Below, piece by piece: positions 10,415-19,737 of a DNA stretch of 64,000 bases. Numbering within the stretch: position 1 is the stretch's first letter; each line of letters begins with the position of its first letter. Location: assembly GCF_028471945.1 (NCBI RefSeq), contig NZ_CP110128.1, forward strand, positions 360,501 to 424,500, given 5' to 3'. This DNA comes from Pseudomonas sp. WJP1. GTDB taxonomy: Bacteria > Pseudomonadota > Gammaproteobacteria > Pseudomonadales > Pseudomonadaceae. The notes beneath the pieces were generated by a model. That model was not told the origin of the DNA. It was given only the letters and a program-made list of their open reading frames with translations, and did not search any database. A program made the position numbers and the translations under genes.

Positions 10415-10747
10415 TCAGGCGGACGGGCGCGAGGCTTTCTCGGCGTGCCCGGACAGACCGAAGCGACGGTCCAGTTCATCGAGTACAGCCTGGGGATGCT
10501 GCCCCAATTGGGCGAGCATGACCATGCTGTGGAACCACAAATCGGCGGTTTCGTAGATCACATCGCTGCAGTCGCCGCTGATGGCGGCGTCCTTGGCGGC
10601 AATGATGGTCTCGACCGACTCTTCACCGACTTTTTCCAGAATCTTGTTCAAGCCCTTGTGGTACAGGCTGGCGACGTACGAGCTGTCGGCGGCGGCGCCT
10701 TTGCGCTCTTCCAGCACTTGGGCCAGACGGGTCAACGTGTCACTCAT
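10415..10747 (-). CDS. hisE: Phosphoribosyl-ATP pyrophosphatase
   Basis: 110-residue MazG-like hydrolase that removes pyrophosphate from phosphoribosyl-ATP, the second step of histidine synthesis. Seen: the metal-binding helix motif [13 protein letters not shown] near residues 40-52 and the later [19 protein letters not shown] stretch (here [18 protein letters not shown]). It overlaps hisI by 8 nt. Separate hisI and hisE genes next to tatABC, rather than a hisIE fusion, is the normal Pseudomonas arrangement. Confidence 0.95.
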   Translation of the reverse strand: MSDTLTRLAQVLEERKGAAADSSYVASLYHKGLNKILEKVGEESVETIIAAKDAAISGDCSDVIYETADLWFHSMVMLAQLGQHPQAVLDELDRRFGLSGHAEKASRPSA

Positions 10748-11141
10748 GTTTGTGTCCTGCGGAATAGATGGCGTGCGGATCTTTCAGGACCGGGTCGACA
10801 GTCGTCCAGTCGCCGTTTTCGAAAACGCGGTAGAAGCAGCTCTGGCGGCCGGTATGGCAGGCGATGTCGCCAATTTGCTCGACCATCAGGATGATCACGT
10901 CGGCGTCGCAGTCCAGGCGCATCTCATGCAGCTTCTGCACGTGGCCGGACTCTTCGCCCTTGCGCCACAGCTTGCCACGCGAGCGCGACCAGTAGATGGC
11001 GCGGTTCTCGGCAGCCGTCAGTTCCAGTGCTTCGCGGTTCATCCAGGCCATCATCAGGACGCGCCCGGTCTTGTGGTCCTGGGCAATCGCCGGCACCAGG
11101 CCGTCGGCATCCCACTTGATCTCGTCCAGCCAGTTTTTCAT
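10740..11141 (-). CDS. hisI: Phosphoribosyl-AMP cyclohydrolase
   Basis: 133-residue zinc enzyme that opens the adenine ring of phosphoribosyl-AMP, step three of histidine synthesis. The family core is present: [28 protein letters not shown], and the metal-binding DCDAD followed by CHTGRQSC. The ATG at 11141 is chosen (GGAG about 8 nt upstream, [10 protein letters not shown] start typical of the family); the longer open frame reaches back over the ubiB end and is not needed. It overlaps hisE by 8 nt. Confidence 0.95.
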   Translation of the reverse strand: MKNWLDEIKWDADGLVPAIAQDHKTGRVLMMAWMNREALELTAAENRAIYWSRSRGKLWRKGEESGHVQKLHEMRLDCDADVIILMVEQIGDIACHTGRQSCFYRVFENGDWTTVDPVLKDPHAIYSAGHKHE

Positions 11142-11221
11142 CTTCGACTCCGACAGCGAGCCCGACACATCATTAGTCGGGCTCAACGTTGAAACAGTGT
11201 GCCAGTGCGCAGCACAACTGG

Positions 11222-12826
11222 CTATCGGCGAACGACCAGATACAAGCCGACCGCCATCATGATGCCCGCCGGCCAGTAAGCCAGATCGTTCAATGGCCCG
11301 CCTGCGGCGAGGATCGCGCCACCGGCCAGATGGGCCGTACCGAGCAGGCGCAGGAACCAGTCGTCGCGTCGCCGGTGCCACGGCGGTGGCGGATCGCTGG
11401 CGTGGGGCTGGGACAGGCGTTCGAGCAGGTCACGGGTCATGTTGGCCAGGTGCGGGATCTGTTCGATCTGGCTCTGCACGTTGCCAAACAAGGCTTTGGG
11501 ACTGACGCGCTCACGCATCCAGCGTTCGAGGAAGGGCTGCGCGGTGTTCCACAGGTCGAGGTCCGGGTACAGCTGACGGCCCAGGCCTTCGATGTTCAAC
11601 AGGGTTTTCTGCAGCAGGACAAGCTGCGGCTGTACTTCCATGTTGAAGCGCCGGGCGGTCTGGAACAGGCGCATCAGCACCTGGCCGAAGGAAATATCTT
11701 TTAACGGTTTTTCAAAGATCGGTTCGCAGACCGTACGGATCGCCGCTTCGAATTCGTTGAGTTTGGTTTCCGCCGGCACCCAGCCCGAATCGATGTGCAG
11801 CTGTGCCACACGCCGGTAATCACGCTTGAAGAAGGCGAACAGGTTGCGCGCCAGGTAATCCTGGTCCTCGGGGGTGAGGCTGCCGACGATACCGCAGTCG
11901 ATCGCAATGTACTGCGGGCTCCACGGCTGCACGGTGCTGACGAAGATGTTGCCGGGGTGCATGTCGGCATGGAAGAAGCTGTCGCGGAACACCTGGGTGA
12001 AGAAGATCTCCACGCCGCGTTCGGCGAGCATTTTCATGTCGGTGCGCTGGTCGGCCAGGGTCGCCAGGTCGGTGACCTGGATGCCGTAGATGCGCTCCAT
12101 CACCAGCACTTTCGGCCGGCACCAGTCCCAATAGACTTGGGGCACGTAGAGCAGCGGCGAGCCGTCGAAGTTACGCTTCAACTGGCTGGCGTTGGCCGCT
12201 TCGCGCAGCAGGTCGAGTTCGTCGTAGATGGTTTTTTCGTAGTCCTGGACCACGTCCACCGGGTGCAACAGGCGCGCGTCGGCCGAGAGCTTTTCGGCGG
12301 CGCGGGCGAGGATGAACAGCCACGCCAGATCTTGCGCAATCACCGGCTTGAGGCCTGGCCGGATCACCTTGACCACCACTTCCTCGCCGGTTTTCAGCTG
12401 CGCGGCATGCACCTGGGCCACCGACGCCGAGGCCAGCGGTTCGACGTCGAAGCGGCTGAACACTTCACTGATTTTCTTGCCGAGCTGCTCTTCGATCAGC
12501 TTGACCGACACTTGCGAGTCGAACGGCGGCACGCGGTCCTGCAGCATCATCAGCTCATCGGCGATGTCTTCGGGCAGCAGGTCGCGGCGGGTGGACAGGA
12601 TCTGCCCGAACTTGATGAAAATCGGCCCCAGGTCCTGCAACGCCAGGCGCAGTCGTGCGCCACGGCTCAGGTCCAGGGTCTTGCGCGGAAACCAGCGCCA
12701 CGGCAAGGCGTAACGCAGCACCAGCAGGAACCAGGGCAACGGCAGGGCGAACAGCAGGTCATCGAGGCGGTAGCGGATCACGACGCGCTGGATGCGCAAC
12801 AAACGGCGGACGGCAAGCAGCTTCAT
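11222..12826 (-). CDS. ubiB: Ubiquinone biosynthesis kinase-like protein UbiB
   Basis: 534-residue member of the ADCK/ABC1 atypical kinase family needed for ubiquinone synthesis. It carries the family KxGQ motif ([16 protein letters not shown], near residue 75), an Ala-rich nucleotide loop (ASASVAQVH), the catalytic [10 protein letters not shown] near residue 285, and two C-terminal hydrophobic helices that anchor it in the inner membrane. The ATG overlaps the ubiJ stop by 4 nt. It follows ubiE and ubiJ in one transcription unit. Confidence 0.96.
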   Translation of the reverse strand: MKLLAVRRLLRIQRVVIRYRLDDLLFALPLPWFLLVLRYALPWRWFPRKTLDLSRGARLRLALQDLGPIFIKFGQILSTRRDLLPEDIADELMMLQDRVPPFDSQVSVKLIEEQLGKKISEVFSRFDVEPLASASVAQVHAAQLKTGEEVVVKVIRPGLKPVIAQDLAWLFILARAAEKLSADARLLHPVDVVQDYEKTIYDELDLLREAANASQLKRNFDGSPLLYVPQVYWDWCRPKVLVMERIYGIQVTDLATLADQRTDMKMLAERGVEIFFTQVFRDSFFHADMHPGNIFVSTVQPWSPQYIAIDCGIVGSLTPEDQDYLARNLFAFFKRDYRRVAQLHIDSGWVPAETKLNEFEAAIRTVCEPIFEKPLKDISFGQVLMRLFQTARRFNMEVQPQLVLLQKTLLNIEGLGRQLYPDLDLWNTAQPFLERWMRERVSPKALFGNVQSQIEQIPHLANMTRDLLERLSQPHASDPPPPWHRRRDDWFLRLLGTAHLAGGAILAAGGPLNDLAYWPAGIMMAVGLYLVVRR

Positions 12827-13446
12827 GCGTTATCGCTTGGGTCGAGGGATCGGGAAAGGCGCTCGAAACGCGCCTCGAGGCGTTCCAGATCGAGTTTGAT
12901 CTGGTCCAGTTCACTGAATCGGGCTTCGGCTTCGCGCTGACCGACGAGGGTGCGCGATTCTTCGGCCAGGTATTCGCCCAGATTCTGGCCGAGGCTGGCG
13001 AACCCTTGCTGATACCAGCGGGCGCGGCTGCGCAGGTGACCGCCGACCAGTTGCGTGGCGACGGGGCCGAGCCAGCGCGAGAGTTCGTACTCCCAGTCCA
13101 GCTCGAGGTCCTGGAGGATTGCCGCCAGTTCCAGCAGCACCCCGCTGTCGCCGTCGAGCTCGACTTCAGGTGCGTGCAGCACCGCCGTCTTGTCCTTGCT
13201 CATCGCCAGCTTCAGCAGGCTGGAGGCCGGTGCACGCAAGGTGCAGTCGGCGCCGGTTTCCCAATGGGAAGCGAGCATCAGGCCTTCATCGCTGGGCAGG
13301 ATGAACACTTGCAATGCCGGGCTGCGGCAATCGACGGCAATCACCTTGCCAGCCAGATGCGCCAGCCGCGGCAGCGCCGTGCTGTCGAGACGAAGCACCC
13401 GGTTCAGGCCAAGCTCAACGCTGGCGAGCACGCCGGCGAGCAGCAT
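12823..13446 (-). CDS. ubiJ: Ubiquinone biosynthesis accessory factor UbiJ (SCP2 domain)
   Basis: 207-residue protein with an N-terminal SCP2-like lipid-binding domain (about residues 10-110) and a C-terminal helical, partly coiled segment ([22 protein letters not shown]). UbiJ is an assembly and lipid-carrier factor of the cytoplasmic ubiquinone-synthesis complex. Its position between ubiE and ubiB, with a 1-nt overlap to ubiE and a 4-nt overlap to ubiB, is the conserved ubiEJB order and is the main support for the name. Confidence 0.93.
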   Translation of the reverse strand: MLLAGVLASVELGLNRVLRLDSTALPRLAHLAGKVIAVDCRSPALQVFILPSDEGLMLASHWETGADCTLRAPASSLLKLAMSKDKTAVLHAPEVELDGDSGVLLELAAILQDLELDWEYELSRWLGPVATQLVGGHLRSRARWYQQGFASLGQNLGEYLAEESRTLVGQREAEARFSELDQIKLDLERLEARFERLSRSLDPSDNA

Positions 13447-14216
13447 CAGGGCTTGATGCCACGGTGCAGGGCGACGATGCCTGCGGTCATGTTGTGATAG
13501 GTCACGCGGTCGAAACCGGCCTCGACCATCATCGACTTCAGGGTTTCCTGGTTCGGGTGCATGCGGATCGATTCGGCCAGGTAGCGGTAGCTTTCCGAGT
13601 CGTTGGTGATCAGCTTGCCCATCAACGGCATGAAGGCGAACGAGTAGGCGTCGTAGGCTTTGGACATCAGCGCGTTGGTCGGCTTGGAGAACTCCAGCAC
13701 CAGCAGGCGACCACCAGGCTTGAGCACGCGCAGCATGGAGCGCAGGGCGTCTTCCTTGTGCGTGACGTTGCGCAGGCCGAAGGCGATGGTCACGCAGTCG
13801 AAATGGTTGTCCGGGAACGGCAGTTTTTCCGCATCGGCCTGGACGAATTCGACGTTGCCGGCCACACCCAGGTCCAGCAGGCGGTCACGGCCGACCTTGA
13901 GCATGGATTCGTTGATATCGGCCAGCACCACCTGGCCAGTCGGGCCAACGAGGTGCGAGAACTTGCGGGTCAGGTCGCCCGTGCCGCCAGCGATGTCAAG
14001 CACCCGGTTACCAGTGCGCACGCCCGACAATTCGATCGCGAAACGCTTCCACAGACGGTGCATGCCGCCCGACAGGAGGTCGTTCATCAGGTCGTACTTG
14101 GCGGCTACCGAGTGGAAAACCTCAGCGACTTTTTCCGCTTTCTGGCTTTCCGGAACGTTTTTGAAGCCGAAGTGAGTGGTGGGTTCGGCATCGCTGCCTT
14201 TGCGCTGATCAGTCAT
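13446..14216 (-). CDS. ubiE: Ubiquinone/menaquinone biosynthesis C-methyltransferase UbiE
   Basis: 256-residue SAM-dependent methyltransferase that methylates the ring of demethyl-ubiquinone intermediates. SAM motif I is [15 protein letters not shown] near residue 75, and the family signature [17 protein letters not shown] lies near residue 165. The ATG at 14216 ([19 protein letters not shown]) gives the usual family length and has GGTGA about 8 nt upstream; an upstream in-frame ATG would add 21 unrelated residues. First gene of the ubiE-ubiJ-ubiB run, with a promoter candidate directly upstream. Confidence 0.96.
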   Translation of the reverse strand: MTDQRKGSDAEPTTHFGFKNVPESQKAEKVAEVFHSVAAKYDLMNDLLSGGMHRLWKRFAIELSGVRTGNRVLDIAGGTGDLTRKFSHLVGPTGQVVLADINESMLKVGRDRLLDLGVAGNVEFVQADAEKLPFPDNHFDCVTIAFGLRNVTHKEDALRSMLRVLKPGGRLLVLEFSKPTNALMSKAYDAYSFAFMPLMGKLITNDSESYRYLAESIRMHPNQETLKSMMVEAGFDRVTYHNMTAGIVALHRGIKP

Positions 14217-14245
14217 ATCGCTGTCACCAAAAGAGAATGCGCGAC

Positions 14246-14274
14246 ATTCTAATCCCCAAGGGATGCTTTGTCTT
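14246..14274 (-). promoter_or_regulatory. Candidate sigma-70 promoter of ubiE
   Basis: On the minus strand, AAGACA (14274-14269), a 17-nt spacer and TAGAAT (14251-14246) match the -35/-10 consensus at 4 of 6 and 5 of 6 positions. The predicted start is about 23 nt before the ubiE ATG. Confidence 0.5.
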
Positions 14275-14371
14275 GGCAAGGCTGCAGGTAAGATGGATCA
14301 CCCTCGGGACGTTTTGCCGCAGCAGCGGTCAAGATTCAATGAACAAGCATTCATAAAGCAGGAGTCATTCA

Positions 14372-14647
14372 ATGGCCCATTTTAGTGTTGAGCGTGCCCA
14401 CGGCCTGGGTAAGGAAGCGGCCCGCGAGAAGGCCGACAAGCTGGCGCAAAAACTTTCCGATCAGTATGGCCTGGAGCCGCAGTGGTCCGGTGACACCCTG
14501 AACCTCAAGCGCTCCGGTGTGAAAGGTGCGGTGCATGTCACTGACGACTCGATCAAGGTCGATGTGGAGTTGGGCCTGATGATGTCGGCCATGAGCGGCA
14601 TGATCAAGGCGGAAATCGAAAAGGCGTTGGATAAAGCCCTCGTCTGA
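14372..14647 (+). CDS. Polyhydroxyalkanoic acid system family protein (small)
   Basis: 91-residue protein beginning MAHFSVERAHGLGKEAAREKADKL. It fits the small 'polyhydroxyalkanoic acid system' (PHA_gran_rgn) family often encoded beside pha genes; the biochemical function is not established. An amphipathic N-terminal helix is followed by short beta strands (LKRSGVKGAVHVTDDSIKVDVEL) and a C-terminal helix. AGGAGT lies about 7 nt before the ATG. It sits alone between ubiE (divergent) and phaI, followed by a large inverted repeat that may end its transcript. Confidence 0.8.
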   Translation: MAHFSVERAHGLGKEAAREKADKLAQKLSDQYGLEPQWSGDTLNLKRSGVKGAVHVTDDSIKVDVELGLMMSAMSGMIKAEIEKALDKALV

Positions 14648-14670
14648 TTCCCGAGTCGAACCACATCCCC

Positions 14671-14760
14671 TGTAGGAGTGAGCCTGCTCGCGATGACGGA
14701 GTGTCAGCCGACCTAAATGTTGACTGACACTCCGTCATCGCGAGCAGGCTCACTCCTACA
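14671..14760. repeat. Large perfect inverted repeat (REP family, 37-nt arms)
   Basis: Arms at 14671-14707 and 14724-14760 are perfectly complementary over 37 nt, starting TGTAGGAGTGAGCCTGCTCG, with a 16-nt loop. It carries the GTAGGAG variant of the repeat family in this window, extended by extra paired sequence (GATGACGGAGTGTCAG). A T run (14761-14767) follows on the plus strand, so it may double as a terminator for the small gene upstream. Confidence 0.88.
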
Positions 14761-14796
14761 TTTTTTTGTGGTGCGGCCAATGAATCATGTCGGTTG

Positions 14797-14814
14797 TTAG
14801 GGTGCCGTTTCTAA
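14797..14814. promoter_or_regulatory. Candidate PhaD operator upstream of phaI
   Basis: TTAGG-N8-TCTAA, a near-perfect inverted repeat (one mismatch), lies 77 nt before the phaI ATG. The same motif, TTAGA-N8-TCTAA with surrounding sequence also alike, occurs upstream of phaC1 at 21640-21657. Known: PhaD controls the phaC1 and phaI promoters in Pseudomonas. Inferred: this shared motif is its binding site. Confidence 0.55.
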
Positions 14815-14890
14815 TTTTTCTCCCTACTTTGTGCCAGAGCCCGACACTTATCCGGGCAGTTCCTCAAACCTTCTGCGCGTGAGGTGCACC

Positions 14891-15313
14891 ATGGCAAAAG
14901 TTATTTTGAAGAAAAAAATCGACGCATCGACGACCGCTCTGCATGACGTCAAATCGTATGCCCGCAAGATCTGGCTGGCGGGCCTGGGTGCCTACACCAA
15001 GGTCGGCCAAGAGGGTAGCGAGTACTTTCAAGAGTTGATCAAGGCCGGGCAAGCAGTTGAAACCAAAGGCAAAAAAGTAGTTGCCGAGAAGCTTGAAGCG
15101 GCCAATGCCGAGATCGATGAAGCCAAGAGTGAAGTGAGCACTTTCAAAGGCAAGGTCGAACTGCAACTCGACAAAGTCGAGAGAGCGTTCGACACGCGTG
15201 TCGCAAGTACCTTGAATCGTATCGGCATTCCGTCTAAACATGACGTTGAGGCACTCTCTGCCAAGCTCGATGAGCTCACGGCACTGCTCGAACGCGTCGA
15301 GCGTAAATCTTAA
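14891..15313 (+). CDS. phaI: Phasin PhaI (PHA granule-associated protein)
   Basis: 140-residue phasin that coats the surface of polyhydroxyalkanoate granules. It shares with PhaF the YARKIWLAGLGAYTK-type motif (about residues 23-37), followed by a long charged helix with Lys/Glu heptads (TKGKKVVAEKLEAANAEIDE) able to form a coiled coil, and a C-terminal LDELTALLERVER leucine-zipper-like helix. The ATG at 14891 has GAGGTG about 5 nt upstream; the longer open frame lacks a plausible start. It lies 10 nt before phaF and is likely co-transcribed with it. Confidence 0.94.
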   Translation: MAKVILKKKIDASTTALHDVKSYARKIWLAGLGAYTKVGQEGSEYFQELIKAGQAVETKGKKVVAEKLEAANAEIDEAKSEVSTFKGKVELQLDKVERAFDTRVASTLNRIGIPSKHDVEALSAKLDELTALLERVERKS

Positions 15314-15323
15314 GGAGAACGGG

Positions 15324-16169
15324 ATGGCTGGTAAAAAGAATACTGACAAAGAAGGCAGCTCGTGGATCGGGAAAGTCGAAGACTACTCCCGCAAGATCTG
15401 GCTGGCTGGTTTGGGCGTGTACTCGAAGATCGACACTGACGGCAGCAAACTCTTCGACTCACTGGTCAAGGACGGCGAGAAAGCCGAGAAGCTCACCAAG
15501 AGCGCTGTTGGCAAAACTGTCGATGCCGCCAAGGACTCCGCTTCGTCGGCCAAGTCGCGCATCAGTGGCGTGAAAGATCGTGCACTGGGCAAGTGGGATG
15601 AGCTCGAAGGTGCTTTCGACAAGCGCCTGAACAGCGCCATTTCGCGCCTGGGCGTGCCGAGCCGCAATGAAGTCAAGGCGCTGCACAGCAAGGTCGATAC
15701 CCTGACCAAGCAAATCGAAAAACTCACCGGTGCCAAGGTTGCGCCTGTTGCGGCGAAAACCGCGGCAGCCAAGCCGGCCGCCAAAACTGCAGCCAAGCCA
15801 TTGGCTAAACCTGCTGCTAAAGCCGCCGCCAAACCGGCTGCAAAAACTGCGGCTGCCAAGCCAGCTGCCGCCAAACCAGCGGCAAAACCGGCAGCTGCTA
15901 AAACCGCCGCCAAGCCTGCAGCGAAAACCGCTGCCGCTAAACCGGCAGCCAAGCCAGCAGCAAAACCTGCTGCTGCGAAAAAACCAGCAGTGAAAAAACC
16001 GGCCGCTCCAAAAGCAGCCGCCGCCAAACCAGCAGAGGCTCCAGCCAAACCGGCAACGCCGGTTGCTTCGGCCGCTCCGGCCAGCACTGCGAACTCCGCT
16101 GCTGCGCCTACCCCTGCTGTAACCCAGACTGCCGCGCCAGCTCCATCGACGCCAACCAGTCAGTCCTGA
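15324..16169 (+). CDS. phaF: Phasin PhaF with histone H1-like C-terminal tail
   Basis: 281-residue granule-associated protein. Residues 1-135 form the phasin domain (IGKVEDYSRKIWLAGLGVYSKI, then a coiled-coil ending VDTLTKQIEKLTG), and from about residue 145 to 250 there is a Lys/Ala/Pro repeat tail of AAKPA type, resembling histone H1. The tail binds DNA, and PhaF ties granules to the nucleoid so they are shared at division (known for Pseudomonas PhaF). AGGAG is 7 nt before the ATG at 15324. A bidirectional terminator separates it from convergent phaD. Confidence 0.95.
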   Translation: MAGKKNTDKEGSSWIGKVEDYSRKIWLAGLGVYSKIDTDGSKLFDSLVKDGEKAEKLTKSAVGKTVDAAKDSASSAKSRISGVKDRALGKWDELEGAFDKRLNSAISRLGVPSRNEVKALHSKVDTLTKQIEKLTGAKVAPVAAKTAAAKPAAKTAAKPLAKPAAKAAAKPAAKTAAAKPAAAKPAAKPAAAKTAAKPAAKTAAAKPAAKPAAKPAAAKKPAVKKPAAPKAAAAKPAEAPAKPATPVASAAPASTANSAAAPTPAVTQTAAPAPSTPTSQS

Positions 16170-16183
16170 TCGTTCAGGGCTCT

Positions 16184-16217
16184 AAAAAACGCCCGGCCTG
16201 CCAAGGTCGGGCGTTTT
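16184..16217 (+). terminator. Terminator between convergent phaF and phaD
   Basis: AAAACGCCCG(G)CC and GGTCGGGCGTTTTT pair with a short loop; A run on the left and T run on the right allow it to work in both directions. It lies 14 nt after the phaF stop and 21 nt from the phaD stop. Confidence 0.85.
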
Positions 16218-16238
16218 TGTTTGAGGCTTGAAAAGATC

Positions 16239-16856
16239 TTAATGCTCTTCCAGGTACTGCAACGCCATTTGTTCAGTCGCCGCTTTGATCGGCGGCAGCA
16301 AGTGCGGTGCCACCAGCATCATGATCTGGTAGACCACCAAGCGCACTTCGCCTGCGCGGCCGAGTATCCGCTGATAGTCCAGTGAGAACAGCAGTGTCAG
16401 GGTGATCTGCTCCACCAGTTGCCCCAGCGCCTGGGTGTCGCTGACCAGTTGTCCCAGGGCTTTCAATCGCGCCAGCAACGACGCCAGTGTGCGCTTGAGC
16501 GCATTGAGCAGGTTGCGAATACCCTTGGCCAGTTTCGGCAGGCGCCCGGCCAGGTTCGACAGGTCCTGGAACAGAAAGCGATAGTGGGACAGGCGCTCGA
16601 CGATCAGGTGCAGGAACAGCCAGTAATCCTCGGGGGCCAGCTCGACGTCGGCCGGGGGATCGAGCAACGGGGCCAGTTCGGCCTGGAAACGTTCGAACAG
16701 GCCGAGAATCAGCGGTTCCTTGCCGTGGAAGTGGTAGTACAGATTGCCCGGGCTGATGCCCATTTCGTTGGCAACTTCCATGGTGGAAACATTCGGTTCG
16801 CCCTTCTCATTGAACAACTGCAGGGCACATTCGAGTATCCGTTCGCGGGTTTTCAT
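16239..16856 (-). CDS. phaD: TetR-family regulator PhaD
   Basis: 205-residue regulator (start ATG 16856, MKTRERILECALQLFNEKGE), or 213 residues if the ATG at 16880 is used. The inner start has a weak AAGAAG ribosome site and gives the usual PhaD N-terminus; the outer has none. The TetR helix-turn-helix spans about residues 20-47 (STMEVANEMGISPGNLYYHF). The C-terminal ligand domain is helical. In pseudomonads PhaD activates the phaC1 and phaI promoters in response to a fatty-acid-derived effector. It is the last gene of phaC1-phaZ-phaC2-phaD. Confidence 0.93.
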   Translation of the reverse strand: MKTRERILECALQLFNEKGEPNVSTMEVANEMGISPGNLYYHFHGKEPLILGLFERFQAELAPLLDPPADVELAPEDYWLFLHLIVERLSHYRFLFQDLSNLAGRLPKLAKGIRNLLNALKRTLASLLARLKALGQLVSDTQALGQLVEQITLTLLFSLDYQRILGRAGEVRLVVYQIMMLVAPHLLPPIKAATEQMALQYLEEH

Positions 16857-16913
16857 CCAGTCTTCTTTTGATCGGGTCATGCCACGGCCGGTAGAGACCG
16901 TGGTCGTTGAACA

Positions 16914-18596
16914 TCAGCGCACGCGCACGTAAGTCCCGGGCGCCGCCTCCATCGGTGGATAATCCTGATTGCCGAGGGCCATGTGTGTTTCTTTTTTCGC
17001 GCCCGAGCGTTCCTGAATCCAGCCCAGCCATTGCGTCCACCAGCTGCCGTCGACGGGCTTGGCGTCGTAGTACCAGGCCCTGGGGTCGCTGCTCAGTTTT
17101 GCGCCTTCGAGGTAGTTGGCTTTCGGATTGTTCGGCGGGTTGAGAATGCTCTGCACATGACCGCTGTTGGACAGGACGAAGCGGCGCTCGCCACCGAGCA
17201 GCAGGGTCGAGCGATACACCGCGTCCCACGGCGTGATGTGGTCGTTGATGCCGGCCACGCTGAAACTGTCGACGGTGACCTTCTGCAGATCGATCGCGGT
17301 GCCGCACACTTCCAGGCCACCGGGATGGCTCAGCGGGTTGTGCTTGAAGAAGTCCAGCAAGTCGCCATGCAGGGCGGCCGGCAGGCGTGTGTTGTCGTTG
17401 TTCCAGTAGAGGATGTCGAACGCCGGCGGCTCCTTGCCCATCAGGTAGTTGTTGACGAAGTAGCTCCAGATCAAATCGTTGGGGCGCATCCAGGCGAAGA
17501 CCTTGGCCATGTCGCGGCCGTCCAGCACACCTTTCTGGTAGGAGCGGCGCTTGGCGGCTTCCAGGGTCTGTTCGTCGGCGAAGAGCGTGGCCGGGCTGTC
17601 CAGTTGGCTGTCGAGCAGGCTCACCAGGTACGTCGCGCTGGAAACGCGGCGCAGCTGGCGCTTGGCTTGCAGGTGACCCTGCAGGGCGGCAATGGTCAGC
17701 CCGCCGGCGCAGGCGCCCATCAGGTTGACTTCGCGGGCGCCGGTGATCGCCCGGCAGACATTCATCGCTTCTTCCACCGCTTCAACGTAGGTCGACAGGC
17801 CCCATTCGCGGTGGCGTATATCCGGATTACGCCAACTGATGACGAAGGTTTGCAGGCCGTTCTTGAGCGCGAACTGGACGAAGCTGTTGTGGGGGCTGAG
17901 GTCGAAAATGTAGTACTTGTTGATCTGTGGCGGCACCACCAGCAGCGGTTTGGAATACTGCTTTTCGCTCATCGGCTTGTACTGGATCAGCTCCAGCAGT
18001 TCGTTGCGAAACACCACGGCGCCGGTGGTGGTGGCGACGGTCTTGCCGACCTCGAATGCGTGCTTGGTGACTTGTCGGGGTAGTCCGTCGTTGTGCAGTA
18101 GGTCGTCGACCAGATGGCCGATCCCGCGCACCAGGCTGTTACCGCCGGAGTTGAAGATTTCCTTGATCGCCAGCGGATTGAGCAGGCTGTTGGACGGCGA
18201 CACGGCATCGTTGAGCAGGGCGAATGCGAAGTGCGCGCGGGCGCGGTCATCCGGGGTCATGTTGCTTTCGTCGATCCAGCTTTTGACCTGCTTCTGCCAG
18301 CTCAGGTAGGCCTGCAGGCTGCGACGATAAAAGGGGTTGAGACTCCACGCCGGGTCGTCGAAACGCCGGTCCTGCGGGTCGGTGGGATGCAGGGTGTCGC
18401 CCAGCAGCACGCGACCCAGTTGACCACCTAGTTTCAAGGCGTGTCGCGCGGTGTGCACGGGGTGGCGCAGGCCATGGGCGGCAACACTGCGCAAAGTCGA
18501 AACCAGATCCCGGCCGCGCAGGCCGGTAATCGCACTTTGTGCATTGATGAACTTGGCGGGAGTGGGTAGTGACTCCCTCGCAGGTTTATCGCGCAT
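16914..18596 (-). CDS. phaC2: Class II poly(3-hydroxyalkanoate) synthase 2
   Basis: 560-residue polymerase that links medium-chain (R)-3-hydroxyacyl-CoA units into PHA on the granule surface. The alpha/beta-hydrolase core has the modified lipase box GACAGG, with the catalytic Cys near residue 296, plus the conserved NDHITPWD region and SNSGHVQSILNPP that carry the catalytic Asp and His. It resembles the phaC1 product along its whole length, so the two are paralogues flanking phaZ. It ends YVRVR. Confidence 0.96.
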   Translation of the reverse strand: MRDKPARESLPTPAKFINAQSAITGLRGRDLVSTLRSVAAHGLRHPVHTARHALKLGGQLGRVLLGDTLHPTDPQDRRFDDPAWSLNPFYRRSLQAYLSWQKQVKSWIDESNMTPDDRARAHFAFALLNDAVSPSNSLLNPLAIKEIFNSGGNSLVRGIGHLVDDLLHNDGLPRQVTKHAFEVGKTVATTTGAVVFRNELLELIQYKPMSEKQYSKPLLVVPPQINKYYIFDLSPHNSFVQFALKNGLQTFVISWRNPDIRHREWGLSTYVEAVEEAMNVCRAITGAREVNLMGACAGGLTIAALQGHLQAKRQLRRVSSATYLVSLLDSQLDSPATLFADEQTLEAAKRRSYQKGVLDGRDMAKVFAWMRPNDLIWSYFVNNYLMGKEPPAFDILYWNNDNTRLPAALHGDLLDFFKHNPLSHPGGLEVCGTAIDLQKVTVDSFSVAGINDHITPWDAVYRSTLLLGGERRFVLSNSGHVQSILNPPNNPKANYLEGAKLSSDPRAWYYDAKPVDGSWWTQWLGWIQERSGAKKETHMALGNQDYPPMEAAPGTYVRVR

Positions 18597-18724
18597 GACT
18601 CAACACTCCTTCGTCTTCAGGCCAAATACAAAACACCGAACCAGAACACCATAGACGCTGTAACGGGTTGTTGCGCGGTGCGATGTCCTGCCGCCCCCTC
18701 TTTGCCATACAAAAAATGGGCCGG

Positions 18725-19579
18725 TCAGCCACCAAATGGCGCCGGATGCGGGTGCATCACCGCACGCTGGCGCTCCTCCTCGAGGAACTTCATGATGATC
18801 GGTGCCACCGCTTCGGCCCGGGTAATCAGGAACAGATGGCCGTCATCGATGATGTGCAACTGGGCGTTGGGAATCCGCCAGGCCAGCAAGCGCATGTTGA
18901 CCAGCGGGATCAAGGGATCGTCGTCGCCGGCCAGGACCAGGGTCGGCTGGTTGATCTTGTGCAGCCAGTGAATGCTGGTCCAGCCGAGGCCGGCGAACAA
19001 TTGCCAGTAGTAACCGAGCTTGCCTGCCGAACGGACCTTTGCCGCATGGCTCGCGGCCAGCGTCGGGTCGCGACGGAACGCGCCGCCGTAGATCATCGGG
19101 GCAATGCGGATCACATGGGAGGGCTGGATGTAACGCCGTGGGCTGGCCATCATCCACAAGACTTTCGGCTTGCCCGGCACCATCACCGCGCCCGCTGCCG
19201 TCGCTGCCAGGACAAGCTTCTTGCAACGCTCTGGATAGTCATAGGCGAACTGTTGCGCAAGCGCACCCCCCCAGGACACGCCGATCACATTGACTTGCCC
19301 GTAATCGAGGTAGTCGAGCATGCGTGCTGTGAGTTTGGCCAGGCTTGGAAAGCGATACGGAAGATTCGGCGTGGACGAACCGCCGACACCGGGCACGTCG
19401 AAGGCGATGACTTCCAGGTCCGGGTCCAGCGCTGCGACAAACGGAAACACCAGCTCCAGGTTGGCACCGATGCCATTGAAAATCAGCAGTGGCGTCAAGT
19501 GAGGCTTGCCGGGGCGCACCGCCGTGCGGAGGGTCTGGCCATCCAGGTCGACGGTGCGGAATATGAACGGTTGCGGCAT
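18725..19579 (-). CDS. phaZ: Intracellular PHA depolymerase
   Basis: 284-residue alpha/beta-hydrolase that degrades stored medium-chain PHA. The nucleophile elbow GVSWGG lies near residue 100 (Ser about 102), the oxyanion segment IFNGIGANLELVFPF near residue 33, an Asp in LAGDDDPLIP near 220, and the catalytic His in IDDGHLFLIT near 250. Placed between phaC1 and phaC2 in the standard order. A 128-nt gap without recognisable signals separates it from phaC2; a REP-like repeat separates it from phaC1. Confidence 0.95.
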   Translation of the reverse strand: MPQPFIFRTVDLDGQTLRTAVRPGKPHLTPLLIFNGIGANLELVFPFVAALDPDLEVIAFDVPGVGGSSTPNLPYRFPSLAKLTARMLDYLDYGQVNVIGVSWGGALAQQFAYDYPERCKKLVLAATAAGAVMVPGKPKVLWMMASPRRYIQPSHVIRIAPMIYGGAFRRDPTLAASHAAKVRSAGKLGYYWQLFAGLGWTSIHWLHKINQPTLVLAGDDDPLIPLVNMRLLAWRIPNAQLHIIDDGHLFLITRAEAVAPIIMKFLEEERQRAVMHPHPAPFGG

Positions 19580-19614
19580 GCTTCTGGCCCTGTTTATGAA
19601 TTCATCCCCGAACC

Positions 19615-19718
19615 CCTGTAGGAGCGAGCCTGCTCGCGAAGGACGTTAACGATAACGCGTGCTGTCTGAGTTAACGCGTTGTCCTCACGTTTTTCGCGAG
19701 CAGGCTCGCTCCTACAGG
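19615..19718. repeat. REP-type inverted repeat between phaC1 and phaZ
   Basis: Perfect 26-nt arms (19615-19640 and 19693-19718), type CCTGTAGGAGCGAGCCTGCT, separated by 52 nt. The spacer contains a second, imperfect inverted pair (GTTAACG...GTTAACGC). It sits inside the phaC1-phaZ-phaC2-phaD unit and may set the relative amounts of the synthase and depolymerase mRNAs. Confidence 0.87.
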
Positions 19719-19737
19719 TGAAGGCGGGGTGTGTCAG

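Noticed and set aside
15383..16087. Minus-strand frame rich in AAGLAAAVFAAG repeats
   Set aside because: It is the complement of the AAKPA repeats of phaF, not a membrane protein gene.
15730..16150. Short tandem repeats in phaF considered as a CRISPR or satellite
   Set aside because: They are degenerate codons for Lys-Pro-Ala repeats in frame with phaF, with no spacers.
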